Assembly: GCF_900129725.1 (NCBI RefSeq) | Contig: NZ_FQWQ01000002.1 | Span: 992,001 to 1,056,000, forward strand | Source of the DNA: Chryseolinea serpens | Lineage (GTDB): Bacteria; Bacteroidota; Bacteroidia; Cytophagales; Cyclobacteriaceae | DNA length: 64,000 nt | Direction of reading: 5' to 3' | Shown: piece by piece, positions 18,981 through 28,169 of the stretch | How positions within the stretch are numbered: the first letter of the stretch is position 1 | Layout: the number at the start of each line of letters is the position of its first letter | Translations under genes and position numbers: made by a program | Notes under the pieces: generated by a model | Database searches by the model: none | Seen by the model: only the letters and a program-made list of their open reading frames with translations | What the model was told of the DNA's origin: nothing

Positions 18981-20807
18981 CTAGTTCACTTTCTGTATCT
19001 CGATAAGTTTCTTGTAAAGTCCGTTACCCTGGATGAGCACGTCGTGCGGTCCCCGCTCCAGGATCTGTCCCTGTTGTATCACCACAATCTCGTCGGCATG
19101 CTGGATGGTGCTGAGGCGGTGGGCGATGACGATGGAGGTACGGTTCTTCATCAGGTTGGTGAGTGCATCCTGCACCAGGCGTTCCGACTCCGAGTCGAGC
19201 GCCGACGTGGCTTCGTCCAGGATCAGGATGGGCGGATTTTTGAGCACGGCGCGGGCAATGCTCAGGCGCTGCCGCTGTCCGCCGGAAAGTTTGGAGCCGC
19301 GTTCGCCGATCACGGTTTGATAGCCGTGCTCCGTTTGCGAAATGAACTCGTGGGCGTTGGCCACCTTGGCGGCATTGATCACATCTTCTTCCCGCGCGTC
19401 GTCCATGCCAAACGCGATGTTGTTGAAGATGGTGTCGTTGAAAAGAATGGACTCCTGCGTAACCACCCCGATCTGTTTACGAAGCGATTCCAATTCGTAG
19501 TCGCTTAGTGAGATCCCATCCAACAAAATATCCCCACTGGTAGGGTCATAAAAGCGTGGCACCAGGTCAGCCAGCGTCGATTTCCCCCCTCCCGATGAAC
19601 CGACCAACGCGATGGTCTTTCCTTTGGCGATGGTGAGGTTTATATTTTTTAATACGGGTTCGCGATCATAGGCAAACGTCACATCGCGGAACACGATGTC
19701 ACGCTCAAAAGACGAGAGCATTTGCGCGCCGGGCTTGTTCTTCACCGCGGGCTCTTCATCGATCAAGGCAAAAATTCTTTGGGCAGATACTGTTCCTTTT
19801 TGCAGCGACGTAATACCGTTGGAAAAATTCTTCGCGGGCTGAATGATGTTGGCAAAAATGCCAATGAACACTAAAAAACTACCAGCCTTAAGATTATACT
19901 CACCCGACAACACCAGGGAACCCCCAAAATAAAGAATGGCCGCAACGATCAACACGCCCAGGATCTCCGATACGGGTGAAGCCAATTCATTCTTCCGCGA
20001 TATAGAGAGGTTCACCTTGCGGTGATGTGCCGTTTCTTTATCGATCTTTCGTAAGATAAAATTGCGCGCATTAAAAGCCAGCACCACGCGCATTCCCCCC
20101 AGCGTTTCATCCAAAATATTGACAATCCTGCCCAGCGACTCCTGGCTTTGGACAGCTTTGCGTTTTAAGCGCTTTACAATCTCTGCCAGCAGTCCGCCCA
20201 TGACGGGCAGCAGCAGCAATGAAAAGAGTGTTAACTGTGGCGATATGGCAAAAAGGGCAACGAATGACAGAATAATCGTGATGGGTTCTTTCAAAACGAA
20301 TTTGAGACTGTTCACCACCGAATTCTCCACCTCTGCCACGTCGTTTGTAAAACGTGATATCAGATCGCCTTTGCGCTGGTCATTGAAGTAACCGATGTGC
20401 AGCAGCGTAGCGTTTCTGAAAATGTGCATCCGCATGTTCCGCACCACGTCCACCTTAATGCGCGACGCGGCCATGCGTTCCATATAAACGAAAAGGTTCC
20501 CAAGAAACCGAGTCGTCACGATGGCAACGCAAACAAACAGAAGTGCCCGTGTGGGCCCCTCATCATGAACAATGTGCAGAAAATAATAATTGAACACACC
20601 CGTAGCATAGTCGATGGTGAGCGAGAATTCAGGCATAGCCGCCGCTGTGACTTTCTCTGTTGTGCCAAAGAGGGCATTCAACAGCGGAGCCATCAGCGCC
20701 ACACTCACCAGGTTCAAGATGCTTCCGGGTATGGAGTAAAGAAAAAATTCAATCAGTCGCCGCACCAGGTGCGGCGCATAATGAAGTATGCGGAAATAAA
20801 TTTTCAT
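18981..20807 (-). CDS. MsbA-like ABC exporter (fused permease and ATPase)
   Basis: A 608-aa half-transporter that would dimerise in the inner membrane and flip or export lipids, lipid-linked sugars or drugs. The N-terminal membrane domain (about 20-320) has six helices; the ATPase domain (about 345-605) has Walker A GSSGGGKST, Q-loop VVTQES, signature LSGGQRQRL, Walker B ILILDEATSALD and the H-loop IAHRLST. MsbA, the lipid-A flippase, is the closest familiar type, but multidrug exporters look alike. It starts 8 bases after the stop of the outer-membrane protein gene upstream, so the two form a likely operon, which suggests a joint envelope role. Confidence 0.92.
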   Translation of the reverse strand: MKIYFRILHYAPHLVRRLIEFFLYSIPGSILNLVSVALMAPLLNALFGTTEKVTAAAMPEFSLTIDYATGVFNYYFLHIVHDEGPTRALLFVCVAIVTTRFLGNLFVYMERMAASRIKVDVVRNMRMHIFRNATLLHIGYFNDQRKGDLISRFTNDVAEVENSVVNSLKFVLKEPITIILSFVALFAISPQLTLFSLLLLPVMGGLLAEIVKRLKRKAVQSQESLGRIVNILDETLGGMRVVLAFNARNFILRKIDKETAHHRKVNLSISRKNELASPVSEILGVLIVAAILYFGGSLVLSGEYNLKAGSFLVFIGIFANIIQPAKNFSNGITSLQKGTVSAQRIFALIDEEPAVKNKPGAQMLSSFERDIVFRDVTFAYDREPVLKNINLTIAKGKTIALVGSSGGGKSTLADLVPRFYDPTSGDILLDGISLSDYELESLRKQIGVVTQESILFNDTIFNNIAFGMDDAREEDVINAAKVANAHEFISQTEHGYQTVIGERGSKLSGGQRQRLSIARAVLKNPPILILDEATSALDSESERLVQDALTNLMKNRTSIVIAHRLSTIQHADEIVVIQQGQILERGPHDVLIQGNGLYKKLIEIQKVN

Positions 20808-20815
20808 TTAACTGG

Positions 20816-22507
20816 TTAAAACTCGTAAAGTCGTTTCGGTATGTTCCATCGCAAAGCTAAGGAAGTTACGTTCGTATTGTTATTGTAGAACGCAACATCC
20901 GACTTACTTCTGCGCACCACCACCGAGGCATCGATAAATATATTGTGCCGCAGCATCCACGTCGCCGTGAAGGTGCCATAAACCAGATCGTTGGCGATGC
21001 CTTGCCCGATCTTGTTGCCATATTCCTGCTGGCGCGTGGAGTTGTTCTTCAACAAATCGCTACCCCAGTTCACCCCCGTGGTGTCGCGGCCGATCTTCGA
21101 CACGATGAGCTTGCCCACCAGGTTCAACCGGCGCAGCGGCTGGTAGCGCAGGATGCCCACCACCTCGTTAAAGTTCGCCCCCAGCGGGTGTGCAATGGGC
21201 TGCCGGTAGCTGGTGTAGTTGGCATAGTTGGTGTTGTGCGAATAGGTATAGGGCCGCACAATGTTCACTTCCCCCTGCAGGTCAAGGTTAGGGACGCCAA
21301 ACGCGTCAATATATTTTGCGCCACCCTGGATGGCAAACTTGTTGGCCCACCAGCCGTCGCCGGACTTGATGTGGTCCAGCACAAACTCATCCAGCACAAA
21401 CTGGCCATAGAACGACAGCTTCCGAACCGCATTCCACTTGAAATCGAACCCCAGCAACACGTTGTCGCTGCTGCCGTTTTGTTGCTCGATGGCGCGATAG
21501 AAGATGATGGGGTTGAGATAGTCGAGTCGGAAATTAGCCGTGCCCAGCGAATCGTCGACACTAAACATGACCGACTCAAAAACGCCGATGTTCAGCTTCT
21601 TGCCAATGTTCAGGCTCAGGTGGTGCATCGCATTGAATTTGTTGGGATAGCCACCCTTCGCGGATTTGAGCCCGCTGAGCGACCCGTCCACATCGGCCGT
21701 CATTTGGTTTAGCAAAAACATGTAATTCAGTTTCCACACCTTCACCGTGCCTTTGAGGAACCAGGTGGGCGGCGAAAAGTCCGAATAAATGAGGGAGCGA
21801 TAGCCGTTGCCGATAAAAATGCGGTCGTGACCAAATTCAATGTTGATGTGCTTGGTGGCTTCAAACGTGATATAGCCCCGCGCCTGGAGAAAATCCACGC
21901 CCTTGCCATTCTTATAGTCCTTCCAAAAGCCTTCGTGGGGAATAACCGGGTTTTGCGACATCTGGTCCCACACATAAGAAGGAAGCACCATTTGGTTGTC
22001 GGTGAGATAGGCATAGAAACCCACCTTTTTATCCACCATCCCCCGCACCTCGGCACCCCGGGTGTTGATGAACAACCGCTCGTCGCGACGTGAATCGCTG
22101 CCTGCGCCCAGGTATAACACGGGGTTCACGTGCAGGTCGAACGCCTCCTCGTCCACGTAAAACAAATCCGACTTCTTCTTGTAGAGACCCTTCAAAACGG
22201 GCTTGCGGCTGTTGCTGCTTTCGGCCCGGGAAAACTCCCAGCTGTCGTTTTGAAGATATTCGTAATTGAACGCATCGGCTTTGGAAACAAACTGGCCCTG
22301 CGCATGGAGGGTGTCGATAAAAGCCACAATGTCGGACCGCTTGTAGGGTTTCACGGCCGTGAAAATGCTGGGAAGGATTTTGCCGGCCTTCACTTCATAG
22401 CGGTCGATGCTGTGATAATAGTCTTCGTTGAGGGGGGCATAGCTGCTTTGGGCAAAAGCCGAGAACTGTAAACCGGTGAGAAATAGAGCCAGGAGCCTTA
22501 TTTTCAT
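20816..22507 (-). CDS. Outer-membrane beta-barrel protein, Wzi/RemB-like
   Basis: A 563-aa exported protein with a signal peptide (residues 1-19, ending SAFAQ). The rest is rich in alternating aromatic/polar beta strands and ends in a C-terminal aromatic residue (RLYEF), as outer-membrane barrels do. The NIEFGHDRIFIGNGYRSLIYSDFSPP segment and the WMLRHNIFIDASVVVRRSKSDV end resemble capsule-assembly (Wzi) proteins and Bacteroidota proteins annotated as RemB-like. Wzi anchors capsule polysaccharide at the surface; here that is inference only. It is the first gene of an operon with the MsbA-like exporter. A perfect 14-bp palindrome (GCAAACGCGTTTGC, near 22549-22562) lies upstream. Confidence 0.65.
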   Translation of the reverse strand: MKIRLLALFLTGLQFSAFAQSSYAPLNEDYYHSIDRYEVKAGKILPSIFTAVKPYKRSDIVAFIDTLHAQGQFVSKADAFNYEYLQNDSWEFSRAESSNSRKPVLKGLYKKKSDLFYVDEEAFDLHVNPVLYLGAGSDSRRDERLFINTRGAEVRGMVDKKVGFYAYLTDNQMVLPSYVWDQMSQNPVIPHEGFWKDYKNGKGVDFLQARGYITFEATKHINIEFGHDRIFIGNGYRSLIYSDFSPPTWFLKGTVKVWKLNYMFLLNQMTADVDGSLSGLKSAKGGYPNKFNAMHHLSLNIGKKLNIGVFESVMFSVDDSLGTANFRLDYLNPIIFYRAIEQQNGSSDNVLLGFDFKWNAVRKLSFYGQFVLDEFVLDHIKSGDGWWANKFAIQGGAKYIDAFGVPNLDLQGEVNIVRPYTYSHNTNYANYTSYRQPIAHPLGANFNEVVGILRYQPLRRLNLVGKLIVSKIGRDTTGVNWGSDLLKNNSTRQQEYGNKIGQGIANDLVYGTFTATWMLRHNIFIDASVVVRRSKSDVAFYNNNTNVTSLALRWNIPKRLYEF

Positions 22508-22650
22508 GCTTTGGGGAAGTTAAGGGGGTAAAAATACAGGATTTGGGGCAAACGCGTTTGCGGGGCTTTTTTAAGGCGCCCTTAGCCTTGTTTGCCTGAC
22601 ATAAATCCTGGCCAGGTTCTCGTTTCTATGCCAAATTTTGTCCTCCCAAG

Positions 22651-22681
22651 TTTGCTTATCCGTTCTATCCCCGTATATTTG
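22651..22681 (+). promoter_or_regulatory. Promoter of rpmE2 (-33 TTTG, -7 TATATTTG)
   Basis: Complete Bacteroidota sigma-ABfr promoter: TTTG at 22651-22654, 19-base spacer, TATATTTG at 22674-22681, an exact TAnnTTTG. The coding start follows 34 bases later after an A-rich leader. Confidence 0.75.
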
Positions 22682-22715
22682 CAGTCCTTTTTAGAGGAAA
22701 AAACGCATAATTGAT

Positions 22716-22964
22716 ATGAAAAAAGGCATTCATCCGGAGTACAGAGAAGTTGTTTTCTGGGACACTTCCAGCGACACCAAATTCATAAGCCGCTCGACTT
22801 CCAATACCAAAGAAACCATCAAAATGGAAAATGGTAAGGAATATCCTGTGATCAAGGTCGAAGTGAGCTCGGCTTCTCATCCATTTTTCACCGGCAAAAA
22901 GCTGTTTGTCGACACCGCAGGCCGCGTGGAAAAATTCAAGAACAAGTATCAAAAGAAAGCTTAA
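22716..22964 (+). CDS. rpmE2: 50S ribosomal protein L31, type B
   Basis: Large-subunit ribosomal protein L31 of 82 aa. It is the type B (zinc-independent) form: it starts [16 protein letters not shown], has the [24 protein letters not shown] segment, and lacks the CxxC zinc pair of the type A form. In many bacteria this form replaces L31A under zinc limitation, but in Bacteroidota it is often the only copy. It is monocistronic, with a textbook promoter upstream and a strong terminator downstream. A longer antisense frame over it is a shadow. Confidence 0.97.
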   Translation: MKKGIHPEYREVVFWDTSSDTKFISRSTSNTKETIKMENGKEYPVIKVEVSSASHPFFTGKKLFVDTAGRVEKFKNKYQKKA

Positions 22965-22990
22965 TACTTCTTTTTTTTCAAATGGGAGAG

Positions 22991-23019
22991 AAAAGCCTTT
23001 GGAGACAAAGGCTTTTTTT
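22991..23019 (+). terminator. Intrinsic terminator of rpmE2
   Basis: Perfect hairpin AAAAGCCTTTG (22991-23001), loop GAGA, CAAAGGCTTTT (23006-23016) followed by more T residues. Starts 26 bases after the L31 stop. Confidence 0.9.
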
Positions 23020-23085
23020 ATTGTCTTTTTTTGGGAACGGGCATCATAAATAACCCAATACCCTTTATCATTAGCCATCTGCCAC

Positions 23086-23093
23086 TATTTTTG
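23086..23093 (+). promoter_or_regulatory. -7 element directly before the GlmU-like gene
   Basis: TATTTTTG, an exact TAnnTTTG, ends only 4 bases before the ATG at 23098. Transcription starting 4-7 bases downstream would give a leaderless mRNA. A weak -33 (TTTA, 23064-23067) lies 18 bases upstream. Confidence 0.45.
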
Positions 23094-23097
23094 GAAC

Positions 23098-24276
23098 ATG
23101 AATTTGATCCTCTTCGATGACCCCTCCATCCGCATAGAACTCCTCCCCTTCACCTTCACACGCCCCATCGGCGCCCTGCGCGTGGGCATCCTGACCATCG
23201 CTGAAAAATGGGAGAAATACCTGGGGACCACCGCTTCTTTCAAGACCGAACCCTACCTCCAAAAAAAATACCCCACCATTTCGACGCCCGACAACTTGCT
23301 GGTGAACGGCGCCCTTTGTCCGGACGATCTTCTGGCAGCCACCGTAAAATCGCTTCCGGAGGGCTATTTCCTCGTGAAAGGCCCCCTGCTGCTGGCCGCG
23401 CGGAATCCCGTGCAGGAAATGAACCAGCAGAATACCATCGAATACCGCGAAGCCCTCACGATCATCGACAAGCCCTGGAAAATCTTTCGCGAGAATGGGG
23501 CCCAGATCCGGGCGGACTTTAAAAAGATCACAGCCGGCAGAACGTCGGCAGGCATCTCCGACCGGCACACGATCGTGTATGGTGCAGAGAATATTTTTGT
23601 AGAAGAAGGCGTGTCCATTCGTGCGGCAACCCTGAATGCCGAAAACGGCCCCATCTACCTGGGCAAGAACACCCAACTCCACGAAGGCGCGCTCATTCGC
23701 GGGGCCTTTGCGCTGTGCGAGGGTTCCCAGATCAACATGGGCGCCAAGGTGCGGGGCGACGTAACGGTGGGTCCCTTTTCCAAAGTGGGCGGCGAGATCA
23801 GCAACTCGGTGATCATCGCCTACAGCAACAAGGCCCACGACGGGTTCCTCGGCAATTCCGTGGTCGGCGAGTGGTGCAACATTGGGGCGGACTCCAACAC
23901 GTCGAACCTCAAGAACAACTACGATCTCATCAAACTGTGGCGGCATAAAGAACAAGACTATGTGCAGACCGAACTATATTTCTGCGGGTTGATGATGGGC
24001 GACCACAGCAAGTGTTCCATCAACACCATGTTCAACACGGCCACCGTGGTCGATGTGAGCGCCAGCGTGTTTGGCGAAGGCTTTCCCCCCAATTACGTTC
24101 CATCCTTTTCCTGGGGTGGCGCCGCGGGACTCACCACCTACCAGGTCGACAAAGCCCTGGAGACGGCCGCGCGCGTGGTGGGACGCCGTGACCAGGCGCT
24201 GAGCGACATCGACAAAGAGATTCTTCTTCATGTGTACAACGCCACGGCGCATAGCCGCACGTGGGAAAAAAAATGA
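23098..24276 (+). CDS. GlmU-family sugar nucleotidyltransferase-like protein
   Basis: A 392-aa protein of the GlmU family found across Bacteroidota. The N-terminal half (starting NLILFDDPSIRIELLPFTFTRP) is a variant nucleotidyltransferase domain; the C-terminal half (about 170-330) is a left-handed beta-helix with hexapeptide-like turns (GAKVRGDVTVGPFSKVGGEISNS in outline). Likely activity is on a sugar phosphate in envelope precursor synthesis, but the classical GlmU signature GxGTRM is absent, so catalysis is unproven. The start fits family members. The holB start is one base after its stop, making a tight glmU-like/holB/hemC transcript. Confidence 0.82.
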   Translation: MNLILFDDPSIRIELLPFTFTRPIGALRVGILTIAEKWEKYLGTTASFKTEPYLQKKYPTISTPDNLLVNGALCPDDLLAATVKSLPEGYFLVKGPLLLAARNPVQEMNQQNTIEYREALTIIDKPWKIFRENGAQIRADFKKITAGRTSAGISDRHTIVYGAENIFVEEGVSIRAATLNAENGPIYLGKNTQLHEGALIRGAFALCEGSQINMGAKVRGDVTVGPFSKVGGEISNSVIIAYSNKAHDGFLGNSVVGEWCNIGADSNTSNLKNNYDLIKLWRHKEQDYVQTELYFCGLMMGDHSKCSINTMFNTATVVDVSASVFGEGFPPNYVPSFSWGGAAGLTTYQVDKALETAARVVGRRDQALSDIDKEILLHVYNATAHSRTWEKK

Positions 24277-24277
24277 T

Positions 24278-25396
24278 ATGCAGTTTTCATCCATCCCAGG
24301 CCTGCACGACGTAAAAACGATGCTCACCGCAGCGGCGAAGAGCAATCACATTGCCCACGCCCAGCTTTTTGTGGGTGGCGCCGGCGCACTGAACCTGCCC
24401 ATGGCCTTGGCCTACGCCGCCTACCTGCACTGCGAAAACCGCGGCGACGACTCCTGCGGCGTGTGCCCAGCCTGCTCCAAGAACAGCAAGTTCATCCACC
24501 CCGACACGCATTTCGTTTTCCCCCTCAGCAACGTGAAGGGCGACAAAGACGAAGAGCGCTTCAAGGCCGACATCATGAAATCGTGGCGCGCCTTCCTGCT
24601 GGAGCAGCCTTACGGAAACCTGAACGACTGGACCAACTACTACGGGGGCGAAGACAAGCAGGCCCTCATCTCGCGCGAGGAAAGCCGCGAGATCATAAAA
24701 ACCCTTTCGCTAAAGCCTTTTGAAAGTGCCAACAAAGTGATGATCATCTGGCAACCCGAGTTGATGCACCCTTCGGCAGCGAACGGCATTTTGAAGATCT
24801 TGGAAGAGCCCGCGCCACATACCTTCTTTATCCTGGTGACTAATGCCGCCGACAAATTGTTGCCCACCATCATTTCGCGCACGCAGATCGTCACTGTCCC
24901 GTTGCTGCAAGATGACGAGGTCGAATCGTATCTCACCACACATAACGTGGAAGCTGCCCGTGCGAAGAAGATCACCCCGCTGGCCGAGGGTGATCTGAAC
25001 TATGCGCTGAAGCTTACCGAAAACGAAGAAGACGACAACACGAAGCAGTTCCGGGATTGGATGGGCCAGTGCTGGCAAAAAAGATATGGTCTATTGGTGG
25101 CCACGGCCGAGCAATTTCACGCCAAGGACAAATTGAGTCAAAAGAATTTACTGGCCTACAGCATGCTCGTGATGCGCGAAGCCCTCCTTTTCATCTCCGG
25201 CGCCACGGCGATGAACCGGTCGCGGGGCGAGGAACTTGAATTTATTGGCCGTTTCAGCAAGCAGATGACGGTGGAGAAAATAGAAAAATCGTTTACCTTG
25301 ATCAACGACGCCAGTTATCACCTGGAGCGCAATGGAAGCGCCAAGATGATTTTCCTGGACCTTTCTTTAAAACTGGCAAAGATCATCAACCCGTAA
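24278..25396 (+). CDS. holB: DNA polymerase III delta' subunit
   Basis: Clamp-loader subunit of 372 aa with the AAA+ fold of the delta'/DnaX family. A zinc module is visible (Cys52, Cys60, Cys63, Cys66). A real Walker A is absent (GGAGALNLP in its place), as expected of delta', which does not hydrolyse ATP. The segment KILEEPAPHTFFILVT and IISRTQIV correspond to the Walker B-like and sensor 1/SRC regions, with SRT in place of SRC. The start at 24278 is one base beyond the stop of the upstream gene; hemC follows after 3 bases, so translation is probably coupled. Confidence 0.9.
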   Translation: MQFSSIPGLHDVKTMLTAAAKSNHIAHAQLFVGGAGALNLPMALAYAAYLHCENRGDDSCGVCPACSKNSKFIHPDTHFVFPLSNVKGDKDEERFKADIMKSWRAFLLEQPYGNLNDWTNYYGGEDKQALISREESREIIKTLSLKPFESANKVMIIWQPELMHPSAANGILKILEEPAPHTFFILVTNAADKLLPTIISRTQIVTVPLLQDDEVESYLTTHNVEAARAKKITPLAEGDLNYALKLTENEEDDNTKQFRDWMGQCWQKRYGLLVATAEQFHAKDKLSQKNLLAYSMLVMREALLFISGATAMNRSRGEELEFIGRFSKQMTVEKIEKSFTLINDASYHLERNGSAKMIFLDLSLKLAKIINP

Positions 25397-25399
25397 CCT

Positions 25400-26329
25400 A
25401 TGAATAAAGTCATTCGCATTGGTACCCGCGGAAGCAAACTTGCCTTGTGGCAGGCCGAACATGTTGCCAGCCTGATCAAACCGTCGGGTTATCAAACCGA
25501 GATCGTGCCCATCGAAACCCGGGGTGACAAGATCCTGAACGTGTCCATCGCCAAGATCGGCAGCAAGGGCGTGTTCACGGAAGAGATCGAAGCCAAACTC
25601 CTGGACGGCTCCATCGATATTGCCGTACACAGCGCCAAAGACCTCGCCTCCGAAATTCCGGACGAGTTGGAGCTGGTGGCCTTCACCGAGCGGGAGCTGG
25701 CCAACGATGTGATCGTGAGCCACAAAAAGAACATCAACCTCGCATCAGACAAACTGCGGATCGGCACCTCGGCCACGCGGCGGGTAGCGTTCCTCAAACA
25801 TTTTTATCCCCACCAGGAAGCGTTGACCATCCGTGGCAACCTGCAGACGCGTTTTGCTAAACTGGAAGCCGGCGACTACGACGCGTTGTTGCTCGCCTAT
25901 GCCGGCGTTCACCGCATGGGCTTTGATCATTTGATCGTGGAGAAGATCGAGACCAGCTATTTTGTTCCCGCCGTCGGGCAGGGAAGCATTGCCGTGGAGT
26001 GTCACAAGAAATTGCCCTTCGACAAAAAAGATATCATCGAACGCTGGGTGAACCACCCGGAGACGGAAGATTGCATTCGCGCAGAGCGCTCGTTCCTGAA
26101 AACTTTGCAAGGCGGCTGCAGCATCCCGGCGTTTGGCTACGCCCACCACGAAGGGGGCATGATCACGTTGAAAGGAGGCATCATCTCCCTGGACGGGCAA
26201 CGCATCATCAAAGCAAAACACTCTGCCTCTCCTGTGGACGTGAAAGCCCTGGGCGAACGTGTGGCCAACGAGGTGCTCATCAACGGTGGCGCCACGCTGC
26301 TGAGTGAGATAAAGAATCTTGTTGTCTAG
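25400..26329 (+). CDS. hemC: Hydroxymethylbilane synthase (porphobilinogen deaminase)
   Basis: Tetrapyrrole-pathway enzyme joining four porphobilinogens into hydroxymethylbilane. The 309-aa chain starts with the family signature RIGTRGSKLALWQAE, continues with VHSAKD and a GTSATRR segment, and has the dipyrromethane-cofactor cysteine at Cys240 (LQGGCSIP). It supplies heme, and possibly part of the route to the cobalamin needed by icmF, although cobalamin genes are not seen here. It is the last gene of the tight three-gene run. Confidence 0.97.
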   Translation: MNKVIRIGTRGSKLALWQAEHVASLIKPSGYQTEIVPIETRGDKILNVSIAKIGSKGVFTEEIEAKLLDGSIDIAVHSAKDLASEIPDELELVAFTERELANDVIVSHKKNINLASDKLRIGTSATRRVAFLKHFYPHQEALTIRGNLQTRFAKLEAGDYDALLLAYAGVHRMGFDHLIVEKIETSYFVPAVGQGSIAVECHKKLPFDKKDIIERWVNHPETEDCIRAERSFLKTLQGGCSIPAFGYAHHEGGMITLKGGIISLDGQRIIKAKHSASPVDVKALGERVANEVLINGGATLLSEIKNLVV

Positions 26330-26365
26330 CAGTTATCATTTTCCATTTACTTTTTTTAACGAGTT

Positions 26366-27226
26366 ATGAAAAGAATTCCCATTCTTGTTACGCTTATTCT
26401 TTTAGTGATTGTTTCCGGTTGTGCCCAAAAGAAAGATTATGTGGTCACCATCAAGACGCGCTACGGAAATATGGTCGCCATCCTGTATGATGAAACGCCG
26501 CTCCACAAGGCCAACTTCATCAAGCTGGCAAAAGAACATTATTATGACAGCACGATGTTTCACCGGGTCATTCAAGGGTTCATGATCCAGGGAGGCGATC
26601 CGGATTCGAAAAAAGCTACACCCGGGCAGCGGCTGGGTCAGGGTGGGCCAGGATATACGGTCAATGCAGAGTTCAACCCAAAGTTCTTTCACGAACGGGG
26701 TGCATTGTCGGCGGCACGGCTTGCCGACGCTCAGAATCCGACCAAGGCTTCCAGCGGCAGCCAGTTCTATGTGGTGCAAGGCACGAAAATGACGGAAGGT
26801 GAATTGAGGACCGATTTCGAAAAGCTGAATAATGTGTTAGGACAATTCTTTCAGAATCCTGCCAACCAGGGTGCCTACGACTCGCTGGCCGAGGCGTTCC
26901 AAGCGCAGGACGTGAAATTGCTGCAGGCGCGGATGGTAGCATTGAGACCCCGTGTGGAGAAGGAGTTGAATGTAAATCTGAGCAAAGAAATCTCGCCGGA
27001 ACGCTTGAAGGTCTACACTACGGTGGGCGGCACGCCGGCATTAGATGGAGGGTACACCGTGTTTGGCAAAGTCATCCAGGGACTGGATGTGCTGGACAAG
27101 ATCGCTGCCGTGACAACAGAACAGGAGCGGCCGACGGAAGATATCCGGATGACGGTGACCGTGGAAGAATTGTCAGTAAAGAAGATTGAGAAATTGTATG
27201 GATATCATTATCCAGAGAAAAAATAA
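26366..27226 (+). CDS. Cyclophilin-type peptidyl-prolyl isomerase lipoprotein
   Basis: A 286-aa periplasmic protein-folding isomerase. The lipoprotein signal ends in VSGCAQ (Cys19). The cyclophilin domain begins at VTIKTRYGNMVAILYDE and has FHRVIQGFMIQGGDP and GSQFYVVQG. Between the two halves of the fold is an insertion of about 60 residues (MTEGELRTDFEKLNNVLGQFF to SPERLKVYTTVGG), a feature I associate with Bacteroidota homologues; the domain then closes with DGGYTVFGKVIQGLDVLDKIA. It starts 36 bases after hemC and might be read from the same transcript. Confidence 0.93.
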   Translation: MKRIPILVTLILLVIVSGCAQKKDYVVTIKTRYGNMVAILYDETPLHKANFIKLAKEHYYDSTMFHRVIQGFMIQGGDPDSKKATPGQRLGQGGPGYTVNAEFNPKFFHERGALSAARLADAQNPTKASSGSQFYVVQGTKMTEGELRTDFEKLNNVLGQFFQNPANQGAYDSLAEAFQAQDVKLLQARMVALRPRVEKELNVNLSKEISPERLKVYTTVGGTPALDGGYTVFGKVIQGLDVLDKIAAVTTEQERPTEDIRMTVTVEELSVKKIEKLYGYHYPEKK

Positions 27227-27270
27227 GTAGCAAGTCTCGAGACCATGTTTATAAAACTTCTGATCCTCTC

Positions 27271-28167
27271 ATGAAAATTCTGGTTACCGGGGCGAATGGG
27301 TTGCTGGGCAGTAAGCTGATGTCGTTGCTCCAACGCGATACGTCAATAGAATTATATGCGACGGCCCGGCGGGCGTCGATCGTTCCTTTGCCCGCAGACC
27401 GGTTCTTCCTGGCTGAGTTGACCGACGCCAGCGCGGTCTTACAAATGGTAGCTGCCGTGCGGCCGGACGTGATCATTCACACGGCTGCGATGACCCAGGT
27501 TGATCAATGTGAGCAGGATAAGGATGGATGCTGGAAGGCCAATGTGGATGCCGTGGGCTACCTGTTGGTGGCCTGTGAAAAATACAACATCCATTTCATC
27601 CACCTCTCCACCGATTTTATTTTCGATGGCAGTCACGGCCCGTTGGACGAAACCGCTCAACCCAACCCGGTGAATTTTTACGGCGAAAGTAAGTTAGCCG
27701 CCGAGCGACTGGTGCAGGAAAGCAATGTGCCCTGGACCATCATCCGCACCGTGCTCGTCTACGGTATCACGCCCGACATGAGCCGCTCCAACATCATCGT
27801 TTGGGTAAAGAAAAATCTGGAGGAGGGCAAAACTCTCCAGGTGGTGAACGACCAATGGCGCACCCCCACGCTGGCAGAAGATCTGGCACAGGGCTGTTAT
27901 CTCGCTGCCTTAAAGAAAGCTACGGGTATTTTTCATGTGTCCGGCAAAGACGGTCTCACACCCTACGAGATGGCCCTGCACACCGTCGACTTCTTTCAAT
28001 TGGATGCTTCGCTGATCAAAGAGACCAATGCGAGTCAATTTACACAGCCCGCTCGCCGCCCGCAGCGCACCGGCTTCATCATCGACAAAGCGCGCACGAT
28101 TTTGGGCTACGAGCCCCACTCCTTCCAGGAAGGATTGGCCGTGGTGGCGGGTCAGTTAAAAAGATAG
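27271..28167 (+). CDS. RmlD-like SDR family oxidoreductase
   Basis: A 298-aa extended short-chain dehydrogenase of the RmlD (dTDP-4-dehydrorhamnose reductase) type. The NAD(P) site is ILVTGANGLLGSKL (about 3-16) and the catalytic YGESKLAAE gives the YxxxK pair; IRTVLVYG and GIFHVSGKDGLTPYEMA follow as in RmlD proteins. The rest of a rhamnose pathway (rmlA, B, C) is not in the window, so the actual sugar nucleotide is unproven. It follows the cyclophilin gene by 44 bases and converges with an amino-acid permease gene. Confidence 0.87.
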   Translation: MKILVTGANGLLGSKLMSLLQRDTSIELYATARRASIVPLPADRFFLAELTDASAVLQMVAAVRPDVIIHTAAMTQVDQCEQDKDGCWKANVDAVGYLLVACEKYNIHFIHLSTDFIFDGSHGPLDETAQPNPVNFYGESKLAAERLVQESNVPWTIIRTVLVYGITPDMSRSNIIVWVKKNLEEGKTLQVVNDQWRTPTLAEDLAQGCYLAALKKATGIFHVSGKDGLTPYEMALHTVDFFQLDASLIKETNASQFTQPARRPQRTGFIIDKARTILGYEPHSFQEGLAVVAGQLKR

Positions 28168-28169
28168 GC

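Noticed and set aside
22665-23078. Long antisense reading frame over rpmE2
   Set aside because: L31 type B on the plus strand is unmistakable, with its own promoter and terminator; the antisense translation is not protein-like.
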